Part shown: one piece after another, positions 18,238 to 26,710 of the stretch | Layout: each line of letters begins with the position of its first letter | How positions within the stretch are numbered: the stretch's first letter is position 1 | Source of the DNA: Geobacter sp. | GTDB lineage: Bacteria > Desulfobacterota > Desulfuromonadia > Geobacterales > Geobacteraceae | Direction: 5' to 3' | DNA length: 64,000 nucleotides | Assembly (NCBI GenBank): GCA_003574885.1 | Contig: PJFC01000002.1 | Coordinates: 186,001 to 250,000 of the forward strand | Notes under the pieces: generated by a model | What the model was told of the DNA's origin: nothing | Database searches by the model: none | Seen by the model: the letters and a program-made list of their open reading frames with translations, nothing else | Made by a program: the position numbers and the translations under genes

Positions 18238-18384
18238 TCAGACAAAAAGAGGTTCTTCATCGTAGCTGAGTTCATTTTCCCTTTTCTTTTCCGGTGCAAG
18301 CAGCAGGGCGATGCCGGCGCCGAGTGCCGCCCCGGCGATAAAGGATACAAAGAGTGTTCCTGTTACATTCTTTTCTTCACACAT
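18238..18384 (-). CDS. YtxH-like small membrane protein
   Basis: A 48-aa gene. ATG at 18384 follows GGAGGAAAGCACC. The product has one glycine/alanine-rich membrane helix (LFVSFIAGAALGAGIALLLA) followed by PEKKRENE and an acidic tail, the hallmark of YtxH-type proteins. Their function is unclear; some are linked to stress responses. It lies directly upstream of rmuC on the same strand. Confidence 0.8.
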   Translation of the reverse strand: MCEEKNVTGTLFVSFIAGAALGAGIALLLAPEKKRENELSYDEEPLFV

Positions 18385-18638
18385 GGTGCTTTCCTCCGTA
18401 GTTGAATCTATGATATGGCTTGACGGGAATTGTCATAATAAGGCGTTACCGTGTCGTAAACTGTCAAAAGGCTGTCTGACTAGAACCACTGGGGTGTGTG
18501 CCGGAAAAGCCGGTCAACAGGGAGTGGGGCAGCAGTCAGGACAGAATAACAAAAAATATCGATGATGTACAGAGCAGCGTTAAATTTTTACTTACAAATT
18601 ACATGCCGGTATGCCGCGCTGTAACCCGGTTTATATTA

Positions 18639-19700
18639 TCATTGCTGTGCCAGTTCCATGACGTCGTTGATAAATGTTTCCACGTCCTTTGACTGCGTTT
18701 CCCATGAGCACATGAGGCGGGCACAGCCGGAACCGATGAAGTCATAGAAATGCCACCCTCTTGATCGCAACCCTGTGGCCAGGGCAGGTGACATCTGGAC
18801 GAAGACTGTGTTTGCCTGGCATGGATGGGCAAGGGTGATACCCGGGATCTTCCCCAAACCGTCGGCAAGCTGTCGTGCGCAGGTGTTGGCGTGTGCCGCA
18901 TTGCGGAGCCACGCACCGTTCTCCAGCATTCCGATCCATGGGGCTGCGAGGAAGCGCATCTTGGATACAAGCTGGCCGGCCTGTTTGCAGCGGTAGTCAA
19001 ATTCTTCGGCAAGATCGCGGTTGAAAAAAACCACAGCTTCGCCGACGGCCATGCCGTTTTTTGTCCCACCGAAGCAGAGGACGTCCACACCGGCCTGCCA
19101 GCTGATTTCTTTGGGGGTAACACCCAGGGAGGCAACGGAGTTGGCAAAACGTGAACCGTCCATGTGAAGCCGCAGTCCGTAGCTCTTTGTAAAGTTGCCT
19201 ATGGCCTGCAGCTCTGCTACCGAATAGACGGTGCCCAACTCTGTCGACTGGGTAATGCTGAGGGCGCGGGGTTTCGGGTAGTGGATGTCGGTGCGCCGTT
19301 TTATGGTGTGTTCCACTGCCGACAGATCGATTTTGCCGTCTTTCCCCGGTACGAGCAGCACCTTGGTGCCGTTGGAAAAGAACTCCGAGGCTCCGCATTC
19401 GTCGGTTTCCACGTGGGCCGTTTCGTGGCAGATGATGCTGTGGTAGGACTTGCAGAGTGCGGCCAGTGCCAGTGAGTTCGCAGCGGTGCCGTTGAAGACG
19501 AAAAAAACTTCGCAATCGGTTTCAAAGAGTTCCCGTAATTTTTCGCAGGCTCTGGCGGTCCAGGGATCATCGCCGTAGGAACTGGCATAGCCGCGGTTTG
19601 CTTCATCAAGCGACTGCCATGCTTCGGGACAGATTCCGGCGTAATTGTCACTGGCGAACTGAAACCGGGTCGGTTTGCCGGTCTGATCGGCATTATCCAT
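18639..19700 (-). CDS. ltaE: Low-specificity threonine aldolase
   Basis: A 353-aa PLP enzyme of the threonine aldolase/beta-eliminating lyase fold. It cleaves L-threonine or allo-threonine to glycine and acetaldehyde. Seen: FASDNYAGICPEAW at the N-terminus, NGTAANSLALAAL, CHETAHVETDECGASEF, HMDGSRFANSVASLG, and the PLP lysine Lys214 in CFGGTKNGMAVGEA. Length is typical. No obvious operon partner; the 250 bp downstream hold no gene. Confidence 0.93.
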   Translation of the reverse strand: MDNADQTGKPTRFQFASDNYAGICPEAWQSLDEANRGYASSYGDDPWTARACEKLRELFETDCEVFFVFNGTAANSLALAALCKSYHSIICHETAHVETDECGASEFFSNGTKVLLVPGKDGKIDLSAVEHTIKRRTDIHYPKPRALSITQSTELGTVYSVAELQAIGNFTKSYGLRLHMDGSRFANSVASLGVTPKEISWQAGVDVLCFGGTKNGMAVGEAVVFFNRDLAEEFDYRCKQAGQLVSKMRFLAAPWIGMLENGAWLRNAAHANTCARQLADGLGKIPGITLAHPCQANTVFVQMSPALATGLRSRGWHFYDFIGSGCARLMCSWETQSKDVETFINDVMELAQQ

Positions 19701-19913
19701 GATGAAACCCCACTTCTGTGTAATGACACAAATCCTGACTGTTTCTGACTCAAGTCATTACTACACTGGAACGGATGTGAGGTCAATTGGTAATGAAACC
19801 TGAAGAGGGTGGGAATGCCCGCTTGCGGAGAAGAATCCAGTGGCTATACTTGGAACATTACGGTAAATTTCGGTTGGCATCTATTTAATGCTGGTACGTG
19901 AGGGGGGCGATTC

Positions 19914-20264
19914 ATGACAGGACGCGAAGCGGTCGCACAAGTACAGGCACGGAGAAAAGAGGGAGACTGTTTCGTCAAATGGTGGCGTACTGCGGATGAT
20001 CTGGTCGATTTCGAACTGATTGACCCTTTTCTCGCCAGGGTGGCAAATGGCGAGACGGTCGATGGTTTCGAGCTGCTTGACCTGGAAGGGATGTGGCGAC
20101 TTTTCACGAACCTCAATCCCGATCAGGTGACAAGGGAAACGGGCAACGGAGAAGAGGTCATCCTGTGGAAATGGCAGGATGGTGCAGGCAATGAGAAGGT
20201 GACTTCTTTTCCTTTCACGCCAGTCGGTCTCAAGGCCCTTATCGATAACGACTTCTTTGCTTAA
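19914..20264 (+). CDS. Conserved hypothetical, 116 aa
   Basis: A soluble acidic protein starting MTGREAVAQVQARRKEG, with no signal peptide or membrane helix. GAGGGGGGC lies just before the ATG. I do not recognise the family; its tryptophan-rich middle (EGMWRLFTNLN, then VILWKWQDG) suggests a compact fold. It converges on the SDR gene, overlapping it by 4 bp at the stops, which supports both ends being real. Confidence 0.7.
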   Translation: MTGREAVAQVQARRKEGDCFVKWWRTADDLVDFELIDPFLARVANGETVDGFELLDLEGMWRLFTNLNPDQVTRETGNGEEVILWKWQDGAGNEKVTSFPFTPVGLKALIDNDFFA

Positions 20265-21145
20265 TTCTTCTTTGTGCTCTCTCTCATTCCGTCTGCCAGG
20301 GTGGGGTAGAGGAGCTTTACGCCGAGGCGGGTGAGCATTTTCGCATTGCTCATGCGTCGCGATTCGCTGACGTAGGAGAGCATGAGAGGGGACATGACGT
20401 CGCGGGCCTCTTCCCTTGTTACCTGGCGAGGGCGTGGATAACCGAGCGCATCGGCAACGGCGTTAAAGTACTCGGTCATGGTTCCTGGCCGGCCGTCGCT
20501 GACATTGAATATTTCGCCTGCATCACCTCTCTCCGCGGCGGCAAGGCAGATTCGGGCCAGGTCGTCGGCGTGGATACGGTTGGTGAGAGTCGCTTCTTCT
20601 TCTCTCAGGACAGGCTGGCCGCTTGCAAGCTGGGTGACGGGGAAACGTCCCGGTCCGTAAATGCCGGTGACGCGCAGGATGACGACAGGGACGTTGTGCG
20701 CTCTACCCCATTCCAGAAAAGCGGTTTCGGCGTCAAGTCTCCTTTTGGCCCGGGCCGTCTGGGGGTTGGGGGGAGTCTCTTCGGTTACCTCCCGGTCTCC
20801 GCAATCGCCGTACACGCCGCTGGTACTCATATAAACGATCTTTGCCGGCTCGGCACCCTGTGGTATTGAAGCGCAGAATGCACGGACCCGCGGATCCGCG
20901 AATCCTCCGCCGGGAGGGGGCGCGAAGTAGAAGACTATCGCCTCCTTCGTGGGAAGGTTTACCAGGGAAGACGGTTCATCCAGATTTCCCGGCAGTGTCC
21001 GGATGCCGATTTCCTGAAGAGTATCGCGATGTGTGTCCGAACGGACCAAGGCGGTTACCTGCCCATTCTGTTCCTGCACGAGACGTGCAACCCGCCGGCC
21101 CATATCTCCACAGCCAACAATCAGTACCTTCTGCAAACTGGTCAT
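20261..21145 (-). CDS. NAD(P)-dependent SDR-family epimerase/reductase
   Basis: A 294-aa atypical SDR protein. ATG 21145 is chosen since it precedes MTSLQKVLIVGCGDMGRRVA, the Rossmann GxGxxG motif, with AGGA upstream; the longer frame adds 20 unlike residues. Other marks are STSGVYGDCG (the SDR tyrosine), RVTGIYGPGR and NRIHADDLA. This resembles YeeZ/YbjT-like proteins. Substrate unknown; E. coli YeeZ-type members are also undefined. Confidence 0.85.
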   Translation of the reverse strand: MTSLQKVLIVGCGDMGRRVARLVQEQNGQVTALVRSDTHRDTLQEIGIRTLPGNLDEPSSLVNLPTKEAIVFYFAPPPGGGFADPRVRAFCASIPQGAEPAKIVYMSTSGVYGDCGDREVTEETPPNPQTARAKRRLDAETAFLEWGRAHNVPVVILRVTGIYGPGRFPVTQLASGQPVLREEEATLTNRIHADDLARICLAAAERGDAGEIFNVSDGRPGTMTEYFNAVADALGYPRPRQVTREEARDVMSPLMLSYVSESRRMSNAKMLTRLGVKLLYPTLADGMRESTKKN

Positions 21146-21392
21146 CCCCGTTGTCCTGACAGAAACCCAATGGGTTTTCATAGTGATTGATGAGTTACAG
21201 CCCATGGTGATTCAATACACTGACTGGTTGCAGAGTGTCAACTGTAAATGTCGGTAGCGACAGATGATTGATTTGTTCCTTGATTAACAGCAGGGATAGG
21301 GGTAAGATGCACTCAGGACGCGGCTTGAGCATTACAGTCGTGCGCGACTCGGCCTTGTGTCCGGGTTGATCTTTCTAAGGGTTTTACTGTTC

Positions 21393-22151
21393 ATGACCAA
21401 AGCAAGAGAACGCCTTGACAAACTGTTGCTTGACCGCGGGCTGGCGCCGTCACGGGAGCGTGCCCGAGGCTTCATAATGGCCGGGCAGGTTGTGGTGAAC
21501 GATCATGTGGCGGATAAGGCGGGACAACTGGTGGCGCTGGATGCGGATATTCGTCTCAAGGGAGACATCCTGCCCTATGTCAGCAGGGGTGGCCTGAAAC
21601 TGCAGAAGGCGCTTGACGAGTTCGGCATCGATGTGACCGGAATGGTTGCGCTTGACGTTGGTGCCTCTACTGGTGGTTTTACCGACTGTCTCCTGCAACG
21701 GGGAGCGGCAAAAGTCTTCGCTGTGGATGTGGGGTACGGTCAGCTTGCATGGAAACTACGCCAGGACCCGCGGGTCGTGAACATGGAAAAGACCAACATC
21801 CGCTATCTGACGGCGGACAAGTTGGCGGAATCGCCCGATCTTGCAGTTGTAGATGCCTCGTTCATCTCCCTCGACAAGGTGCTTCCCGCTACCATTGGCC
21901 TGCTTGATGTTGGAGGACAGATCGTAGCCCTCATCAAACCGCAATTCGAGGTCGGACGCGGCGAAGTGGGGAAGGGGGGGGTAGTACGTGACCCTGTAAA
22001 GCACCGGGATGTCATACTCGGAATACAGGCACTTTCGGAAAGTCTTGACCTGCAAGTGCTTGGCATAACGGAATCTCCGATCCTTGGGCCGAAGGGAAAC
22101 CGTGAGTTCCTTATTCATCTCCGGAAGGACTCGGTGTCGAACAAATCTTGA
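21393..22151 (+). CDS. tlyA: TlyA-family rRNA 2'-O-methyltransferase / haemolysin-like
   Basis: A 252-aa protein with an N-terminal S4 domain (RERLDKLLLDRGLAPSRERAR) and an FtsJ-type methyltransferase domain: SAM motif ALDVGASTGGFTDCLLQ, then VVDASFISLDKVLP and LIKPQFEVGR. TlyA enzymes methylate ribose of 16S and 23S rRNA. ATG at 21393 was preferred over a GTG 36 bp upstream because it begins at the S4 domain. Single gene followed by a HIT-family gene. Confidence 0.93.
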   Translation: MTKARERLDKLLLDRGLAPSRERARGFIMAGQVVVNDHVADKAGQLVALDADIRLKGDILPYVSRGGLKLQKALDEFGIDVTGMVALDVGASTGGFTDCLLQRGAAKVFAVDVGYGQLAWKLRQDPRVVNMEKTNIRYLTADKLAESPDLAVVDASFISLDKVLPATIGLLDVGGQIVALIKPQFEVGRGEVGKGGVVRDPVKHRDVILGIQALSESLDLQVLGITESPILGPKGNREFLIHLRKDSVSNKS

Positions 22152-22239
22152 TGACTCGTGCCGGTTTTTTTACTCTGTGCTTGAATGAATGTAAAAAATG
22201 ACATAAACTTCAAACGTTTCATTGAGCGGAGGGAAAATG

Positions 22240-22584
22240 ATGGATGATTGTCTGTTCTGCAGGATATCTCGGGGAGAGATTCCTGCCCGGAAGGTTTTCG
22301 AGGATGAGCAGGTGGTCGCAATTGAAGATATTGCTCCGGTCGCTCCCCACCATCTTCTCATTATCCCGCGCAAGCATTTCGTCAACTCTCTGGATCTTGA
22401 TGAGACTGATAACGCTTTGATAGGGCATGTTTTCCAGGTCGCAGCGCGGATTGCCCGAGAGCGGGGCTTTGCTGATCAGGGTTTCCGTATCGTCAACAAC
22501 AACAATGCTGCTGCCGGTCAGTCGGTTTTCCATATTCATTTTCACCTGCTTGCTGGCCGCAATCTTGCCTGGCCGCCGGGGTAG
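22240..22584 (+). CDS. HIT-family nucleotide-binding protein (Hint-like)
   Basis: A 114-aa HIT protein: CLFCRISRGEIPAR, HHLLIIPRKHF and the histidine triad QSVFHIHFHLLAGR. Hint-type members hydrolyse AMP-lysine or purine phosphoramidates. Of the three possible starts (TTG 22222, ATG 22237, ATG 22240), the last has the best GGAGGG spacing. The conserved DUF4124 gene follows at 52 bp on the same strand. Confidence 0.94.
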   Translation: MDDCLFCRISRGEIPARKVFEDEQVVAIEDIAPVAPHHLLIIPRKHFVNSLDLDETDNALIGHVFQVAARIARERGFADQGFRIVNNNNAAAGQSVFHIHFHLLAGRNLAWPPG

Positions 22585-22636
22585 CACTTATGAGGCATTT
22601 CATCACAATTCCAGGATTATCCGGAGGAGAAATTCT

Positions 22637-23170
22637 ATGAAACGACTGCTCGTAGTACTTCTGGTTCTTTCTGCTTTGCCCGCGTATGCTGTTACGTACA
22701 AGTGGGTGGACAGGAAGGGGACAATCAGCTTTACCGAGGATCTTGGGAATGTCCCTCCCGAGTATCGCAAAAAGGTTATTATTCTCGATGCCGATGTCCC
22801 TACAGGCCCTGAAATAACCGAAATCGACGAGTCAGAGGGTAAACCGAAGGCAACGGGTACGGAGAGTGGCAAGGAACAGGGGGCTGCGGCTGGCGAAGCC
22901 AAAAAACCGGCCATGTACGGTGGCAAGGATGAGAAGGCCTGGCAAAAGGACTTTGGCAAGCTCAAGGCAGACCTTGCTGCAGCTGAAGAACAGGCAGGGC
23001 AGTTGAACGGAAGATTGGCTGACTCTGGTAAAATGTCCCGGTCCGAATACCTGGCGATTCAAAACACCCTGAAGAATACTGAACTGAAGGTGCAGGACCT
23101 TAAAGCAAAGCTCAGCGATCTCGATGCCGCAGCCAACAAGGCAGGTGTCCCTCCCAGCGCGAGGGAGTAG
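22637..23170 (+). CDS. DUF4124-domain secreted protein
   Basis: A 177-aa protein starting after GGAGGA. A signal peptide (MKRLLVVLLVLSALPAYA) is followed by a DUF4124 segment (YKWVDRKGTISFTEDLGNVP), a charged low-complexity linker and a C-terminal coiled coil (residues about 120-165). Predicted periplasmic. DUF4124 has no defined function. A terminator follows. Confidence 0.88.
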   Translation: MKRLLVVLLVLSALPAYAVTYKWVDRKGTISFTEDLGNVPPEYRKKVIILDADVPTGPEITEIDESEGKPKATGTESGKEQGAAAGEAKKPAMYGGKDEKAWQKDFGKLKADLAAAEEQAGQLNGRLADSGKMSRSEYLAIQNTLKNTELKVQDLKAKLSDLDAAANKAGVPPSARE

Positions 23171-23194
23171 GAGCCGTCACGTGCTACAGAAAGC

Positions 23195-23228
23195 AAAAGC
23201 CCGGAACGAAAAGTTCCGGGCTTTTTTT
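23195..23228 (+). terminator. Intrinsic terminator after the DUF4124 gene
   Basis: Stem aaaagcccggaac/gttccgggctttt with a short gaaaa-type loop, followed by further T residues. Confidence 0.9.
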
Positions 23229-23737
23229 ATTGTAATTGGTGCCATCGTGGTTGCTTCGTGAGTATCCGTGATAGTGCGCATCATATCCTGTCAGTTAATC
23301 CAGGATGGTACCGTTTTGGCGGATAGGCACTTTTCCCGAGGGCTGTAACGCTCCGGAAAAAACGGTTGTACGCAGAAAGCGAACGCCCGGTGACACCAAT
23401 TATACGTATTGCTCCAGGATACCGTATGGCCGCGAGAGTTACTGACCTTTTTAGCAACATTGACCGGGATAACGCTTCAGGTTTCCTTCAGTCCGGAAGG
23501 CGTGCACACTGCGTCAGAACCCGGCGTTATATTTTTTTTAAATAGTCAGGTACCCCAACAAACTCTTACCTGTACTCCAGAGCAATTCTCAAAGATCGTT
23601 GTTAGTGTCAAGTCTAGCATCGTATGAGGAGATGTCAATGTTGTAGACGGATTTTTTTGTGTTATTAAAGGTTCTGCGCAAAAGACCTTTCAACTGATCG
23701 TCAAGCCGATTTGCCCGTCCGTCCGGGCCCGGACTCG
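23229..23737. other. Gene-free stretch between convergent units
   Basis: About 510 bp. A short frame at 23409-23627 has no ribosome site or family resemblance. An inverted repeat accgtttt/aaaacggt near 23309-23366 might be the trace of a larger folded or mobile element; nothing more can be supported. Confidence 0.5.
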
Positions 23738-25036
23738 TCACAAACCGACTACCTTCCCGACGATTCCCGGGAATATGAGATCGACGGTCATGAACGCCGT
23801 CAGCACGATCATTATGATGACAGTGATCCATGATATGCCGTTGAAGACCGGGCCATTGATATAATCGCCCATGAGACTGCGGTCATTGACGAGCTTCAGC
23901 ATGAAGATCAGAACGAAGGGGAGAACTGCACCGTTTACCACCTGGGAAATGAACATGATCATTATAAGGGGGGCGTTGGGGATGAGAATGATGAGGGCAC
24001 TGAGGATGATGATAATGGTGAAAAGCCAGAAAAACTGTGGTGCCTGACGGAAATCCTTGTCTATGCCCGATTCCCACCCCAGACCCTCGCAGATATAGTA
24101 TGCGGTAGATAGGGGCAGGATGCAGGCTGCGAACAACGAGGCGTTAAAGAGCCCGAAGGCGAAGAGCGTTGAAGCATGCCTGCCCACCAGCGGTTTCAGT
24201 GCGACTGCCGCATCGGCGGCGGTTTCGATCTTCAACCCCTGGACATTGATGGTCGAGGCGCAGGCAACGACTATGAAGAAGGCAACCACGATTGCCATGA
24301 TGCAGCCGATAATGACATCCAGTCGGGAAAAGCCGTACTGGTCAATGGTGATTCCCTTCTCGACTACGGCCGATTGCTGGTAAAACTGCATCCAGGGGGC
24401 AATGGTGGTTCCTACAAGGCCAATCATGGTCATCAGGTAGGCACTGTCGGACTTGAACGTCGGCACGAGCGTAGCGGTAAGTATGGAGTCCCATTTGGGG
24501 CCGGCCATGAAGGCGGCTATGGGGTAGGCGATGTAGACCATGCAGGCGACAAGGAATACTTTCTCTACGAATTTGTAGGAGCCCTTGACAACAAGCAGCC
24601 AGACAAGAATGGCACTGACCGGCACCGACAGGTACTTGCTGATGCCGAAGATTTCCAGGCTGGCGGCTATACCTGCGAATTCGGAGACCGAGTTTCCCAT
24701 ATTGGTGAGAAGCAGGGCGATCATCACGTAAAACGTAACTTTAACCCCGAATGATTCCCGTATGAGGTCCGACAGCCCCTTGCCGGTCACGGCGCCCATC
24801 CGTGCGCACATCTCCTGAATCACCACGAGGGCAATGGTTGTCGGCACCATCACCCAGAGGAGGGTGTAGCCGAAATGTGCCCCAGCCAGGGAATAGGTGG
24901 TTATTCCTCCTGCATCGTTATCCACGTTGGCGGTGATGATGCCCGGGCCAAGGATTGCCAGGAAGAGCAGAATATTCCTGGGGTTGACCTTGCGGAGCGG
25001 CTTGAAAAGACGAAACAGACTGATTCCGGTAAACAT
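23738..25036 (-). CDS. Nramp-superfamily transporter with altered metal-site motifs
   Basis: A 432-aa membrane protein with about 11 helices. Residues 30-44 (GPGIITANVDNDAGG) align with TM1 of Nramp proteins, where Mn/Fe transporters have the DPGN motif, and IAPW at 212-215 aligns with the TM6 motif MPH, so the metal-coordinating methionine is replaced by alanine. Loss of this methionine is known in the Nramp-related Mg2+ transporters. The gene follows a PRC/MgtE_N/CBS gene by 27 bp and both lie behind an M-box Mg2+ riboswitch, so Mg2+ transport is the best inference. Mn2+ or another divalent ion cannot be excluded. Confidence 0.9.
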   Translation of the reverse strand: MFTGISLFRLFKPLRKVNPRNILLFLAILGPGIITANVDNDAGGITTYSLAGAHFGYTLLWVMVPTTIALVVIQEMCARMGAVTGKGLSDLIRESFGVKVTFYVMIALLLTNMGNSVSEFAGIAASLEIFGISKYLSVPVSAILVWLLVVKGSYKFVEKVFLVACMVYIAYPIAAFMAGPKWDSILTATLVPTFKSDSAYLMTMIGLVGTTIAPWMQFYQQSAVVEKGITIDQYGFSRLDVIIGCIMAIVVAFFIVVACASTINVQGLKIETAADAAVALKPLVGRHASTLFAFGLFNASLFAACILPLSTAYYICEGLGWESGIDKDFRQAPQFFWLFTIIIILSALIILIPNAPLIMIMFISQVVNGAVLPFVLIFMLKLVNDRSLMGDYINGPVFNGISWITVIIMIVLTAFMTVDLIFPGIVGKVVGL

Positions 25037-25063
25037 GATTGATATCCAGGATTAAATTTGCGG

Positions 25064-26329
25064 TCAGTGCTGGCGATACCGGCGTCGGCGCAGGGCGTAG
25101 GGGAGAAACAGCTCCAGGATGTCGTCCACGGTGACAATCCCCGCGATTTTTTCGGCCTCGTCCAGGACCGGTATGGCGATCAGGTTGTACTTGGCTATGA
25201 GTTCGAGTATTTCTTCCGGCTCCGCATCAACTTTCACCGTTTTCAGGTTACTGGTCATGATCTCGGTTACCGGAGTGTCCGGTGGTGTTATGAGCAACTC
25301 CTTGAGGCTCACTACGCCAAGCAGATTTTCATCGTTATCCACGACATAGGCGTAATAGACGGTTTCAACATCGGCTGCCAGGAGTTTGGTCTGGCTCAGT
25401 GCGTCGTCGACCGTGAAGTCGGGAGTGATGGTGAGGAACTCGCTGTTCATGAGGCCCCCGGCGGTATCGTCCTCGTGTTCCATCAATTCCTGAATGTCTT
25501 CGGCTTCCTCTTCATCCATGAGTCCCAAAAGTTCCTGCGCCTTTTCTTCGGGGAGGTCGCCGAGCACATCCGCTGCCTCGTCAGGGTCCATTTCTTCCAG
25601 AATGTCCGAAGCCTGTTCGCTGTCCAGTTGGGTGATGACCCGGGACCGGAGTTCGGGGTTCAGTTCGTGAATCGCTTCGCCGGCGGTTTCCGTATCGAGG
25701 GAGGTCAGTACGGTCTGAATCTGTTTTGGTGATATCTGGGAGATGATACCGGCGATATCGGCCGGATGCATGTCCGCCATCTGTTCGCGGGCCATGGTAA
25801 GGGTCAGGCGGGACAGATTAAGCTCGAGTGGCTGTACATAGTTCCAGCTGATTTCCTGGTGAGACAACTCCTTCTTGAGTCCGCGTGCAATATTGTCTCC
25901 AAGTTTCTCGTAACCGAGGCGACGGAGCAAACCCCGGAAGCCGATATCAACGGCAAAGATGCAAAGGAAATTTTTATGATTTCCCAGTTTCAGGTCATTG
26001 ACACGAACAACTTTGGCACCGTTAACGTCGACTATCTGTTTGTCGAGGATGTCGCGCCTGACCAGGACTTCTCCCTCACGTGAGTTGTAGGAGTGTGGCG
26101 CTGATTCGTCTTTTATGGAAATTACGAAGCGGTTGAAGAGGGATATGTCTTTCCAGGGAATGGCAAGGGTCGAGACAGGTGACTTGACGAGGATGTGGGA
26201 GACTTCGGGAAAAATTTCTCCTGCGGTCATGACGAGGTCCCACAGTTTGCCGATCCGCTGACCCTGATCATTGATGACGGTATTGTCGAGTACCGCGCTC
26301 AGATACAGTTCGCTTACGACCTCATTCAT
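25064..26329 (-). CDS. PRC-barrel / MgtE_N / CBS-pair protein, probable Mg2+ sensor-regulator
   Basis: A 421-aa soluble protein. ATG 26329 is preferred because it begins at the first domain (MNEVVSELYLSAVLD) with AGGAG upstream; the longer frame runs through the riboswitch terminator. Residues 1-80 and 85-150 resemble PRC barrels, 165-290 is the MgtE N-terminal superhelix (PADIAGIISQISPKQIQ, then LPEEKAQELLGLM), and 290-410 is a CBS pair (LMNSEFLTITPDFTVDDAL, DDILELF). The MgtE transmembrane domain is missing. In MgtE channels, these N and CBS domains sense cytoplasmic Mg2+ and gate the pore. Here the sensor may control the Nramp-like transporter encoded 27 bp downstream. Confidence 0.93.
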   Translation of the reverse strand: MNEVVSELYLSAVLDNTVINDQGQRIGKLWDLVMTAGEIFPEVSHILVKSPVSTLAIPWKDISLFNRFVISIKDESAPHSYNSREGEVLVRRDILDKQIVDVNGAKVVRVNDLKLGNHKNFLCIFAVDIGFRGLLRRLGYEKLGDNIARGLKKELSHQEISWNYVQPLELNLSRLTLTMAREQMADMHPADIAGIISQISPKQIQTVLTSLDTETAGEAIHELNPELRSRVITQLDSEQASDILEEMDPDEAADVLGDLPEEKAQELLGLMDEEEAEDIQELMEHEDDTAGGLMNSEFLTITPDFTVDDALSQTKLLAADVETVYYAYVVDNDENLLGVVSLKELLITPPDTPVTEIMTSNLKTVKVDAEPEEILELIAKYNLIAIPVLDEAEKIAGIVTVDDILELFLPYALRRRRYRQH

Positions 26330-26349
26330 GGATAGAACTCCTGAAAAAT

Positions 26350-26377
26350 AAAAAAGGCCCTTCCAGAAGAAAGGACC
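26350..26377 (-). terminator. M-box expression-platform terminator
   Basis: On the minus strand, ggtcctt / aagggcc pair around an 8-nt loop and are followed by TTTTTT, 20 bp before the start codon. It sits directly after the M-box aptamer, so Mg2+ binding probably favours termination. Confidence 0.88.
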
Positions 26378-26562
26378 ATACGCAATAGAAGGCCGTCTTC
26401 CCCCTGGTTGAGTTTCGGCAGTGCACAACGTAGGTTCTCACCAGCTACCTTAGGTAAAGCCTTAAGCCGACAATACCTGGTCTACCCGTTGGCGTCTTTC
26501 GACGTTTCCGTGCAGTAGCCTTTGTTTGTGCAAACGCCTCTTCCTAACGAGGAACATGTCCA
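26378..26562 (-). promoter_or_regulatory. M-box (ykoK) Mg2+ riboswitch aptamer
   Basis: The minus-strand sequence carries the characteristic M-box core in order: CTCGTTAGG, GGCTACTGCACGGAAACGTC, GAAAGACGCCAACGGGT, then TCGGCTTAAGGCTTTACC and CTACGTTG. These are the conserved elements of the M-box leaders found before Mg2+ transporter genes. The aptamer is about 150-180 nt and is followed by an intrinsic terminator, as expected for Mg2+-induced attenuation. Edges are approximate. Confidence 0.95.
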
Positions 26563-26565
26563 TTT

Positions 26566-26594
26566 GGTATAGTCCCGGCATCGGTATTTGTCAA
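26566..26594 (-). promoter_or_regulatory. Sigma-70 promoter for the M-box transcript
   Basis: On the minus strand TTGACA, a 17-bp spacer and TATACC, placed a few bases before the M-box. Confidence 0.75.
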
Positions 26595-26710
26595 CCCTTT
26601 GTTGGTTAAAATGTTACAAAGTTTGAGTACTTGCAGGTATCTGCACCGGTCATTGACACCCAATTGTTTTACTGCTAGGTTAGGGGCATTTAGCGTCTAT
26701 GGGGAGAACC

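Noticed and set aside
23409-23627. 72-aa plus-strand frame in the gap before the Nramp-like gene
   Set aside because: No ribosome site, no domain, and low resemblance to coding sequence.
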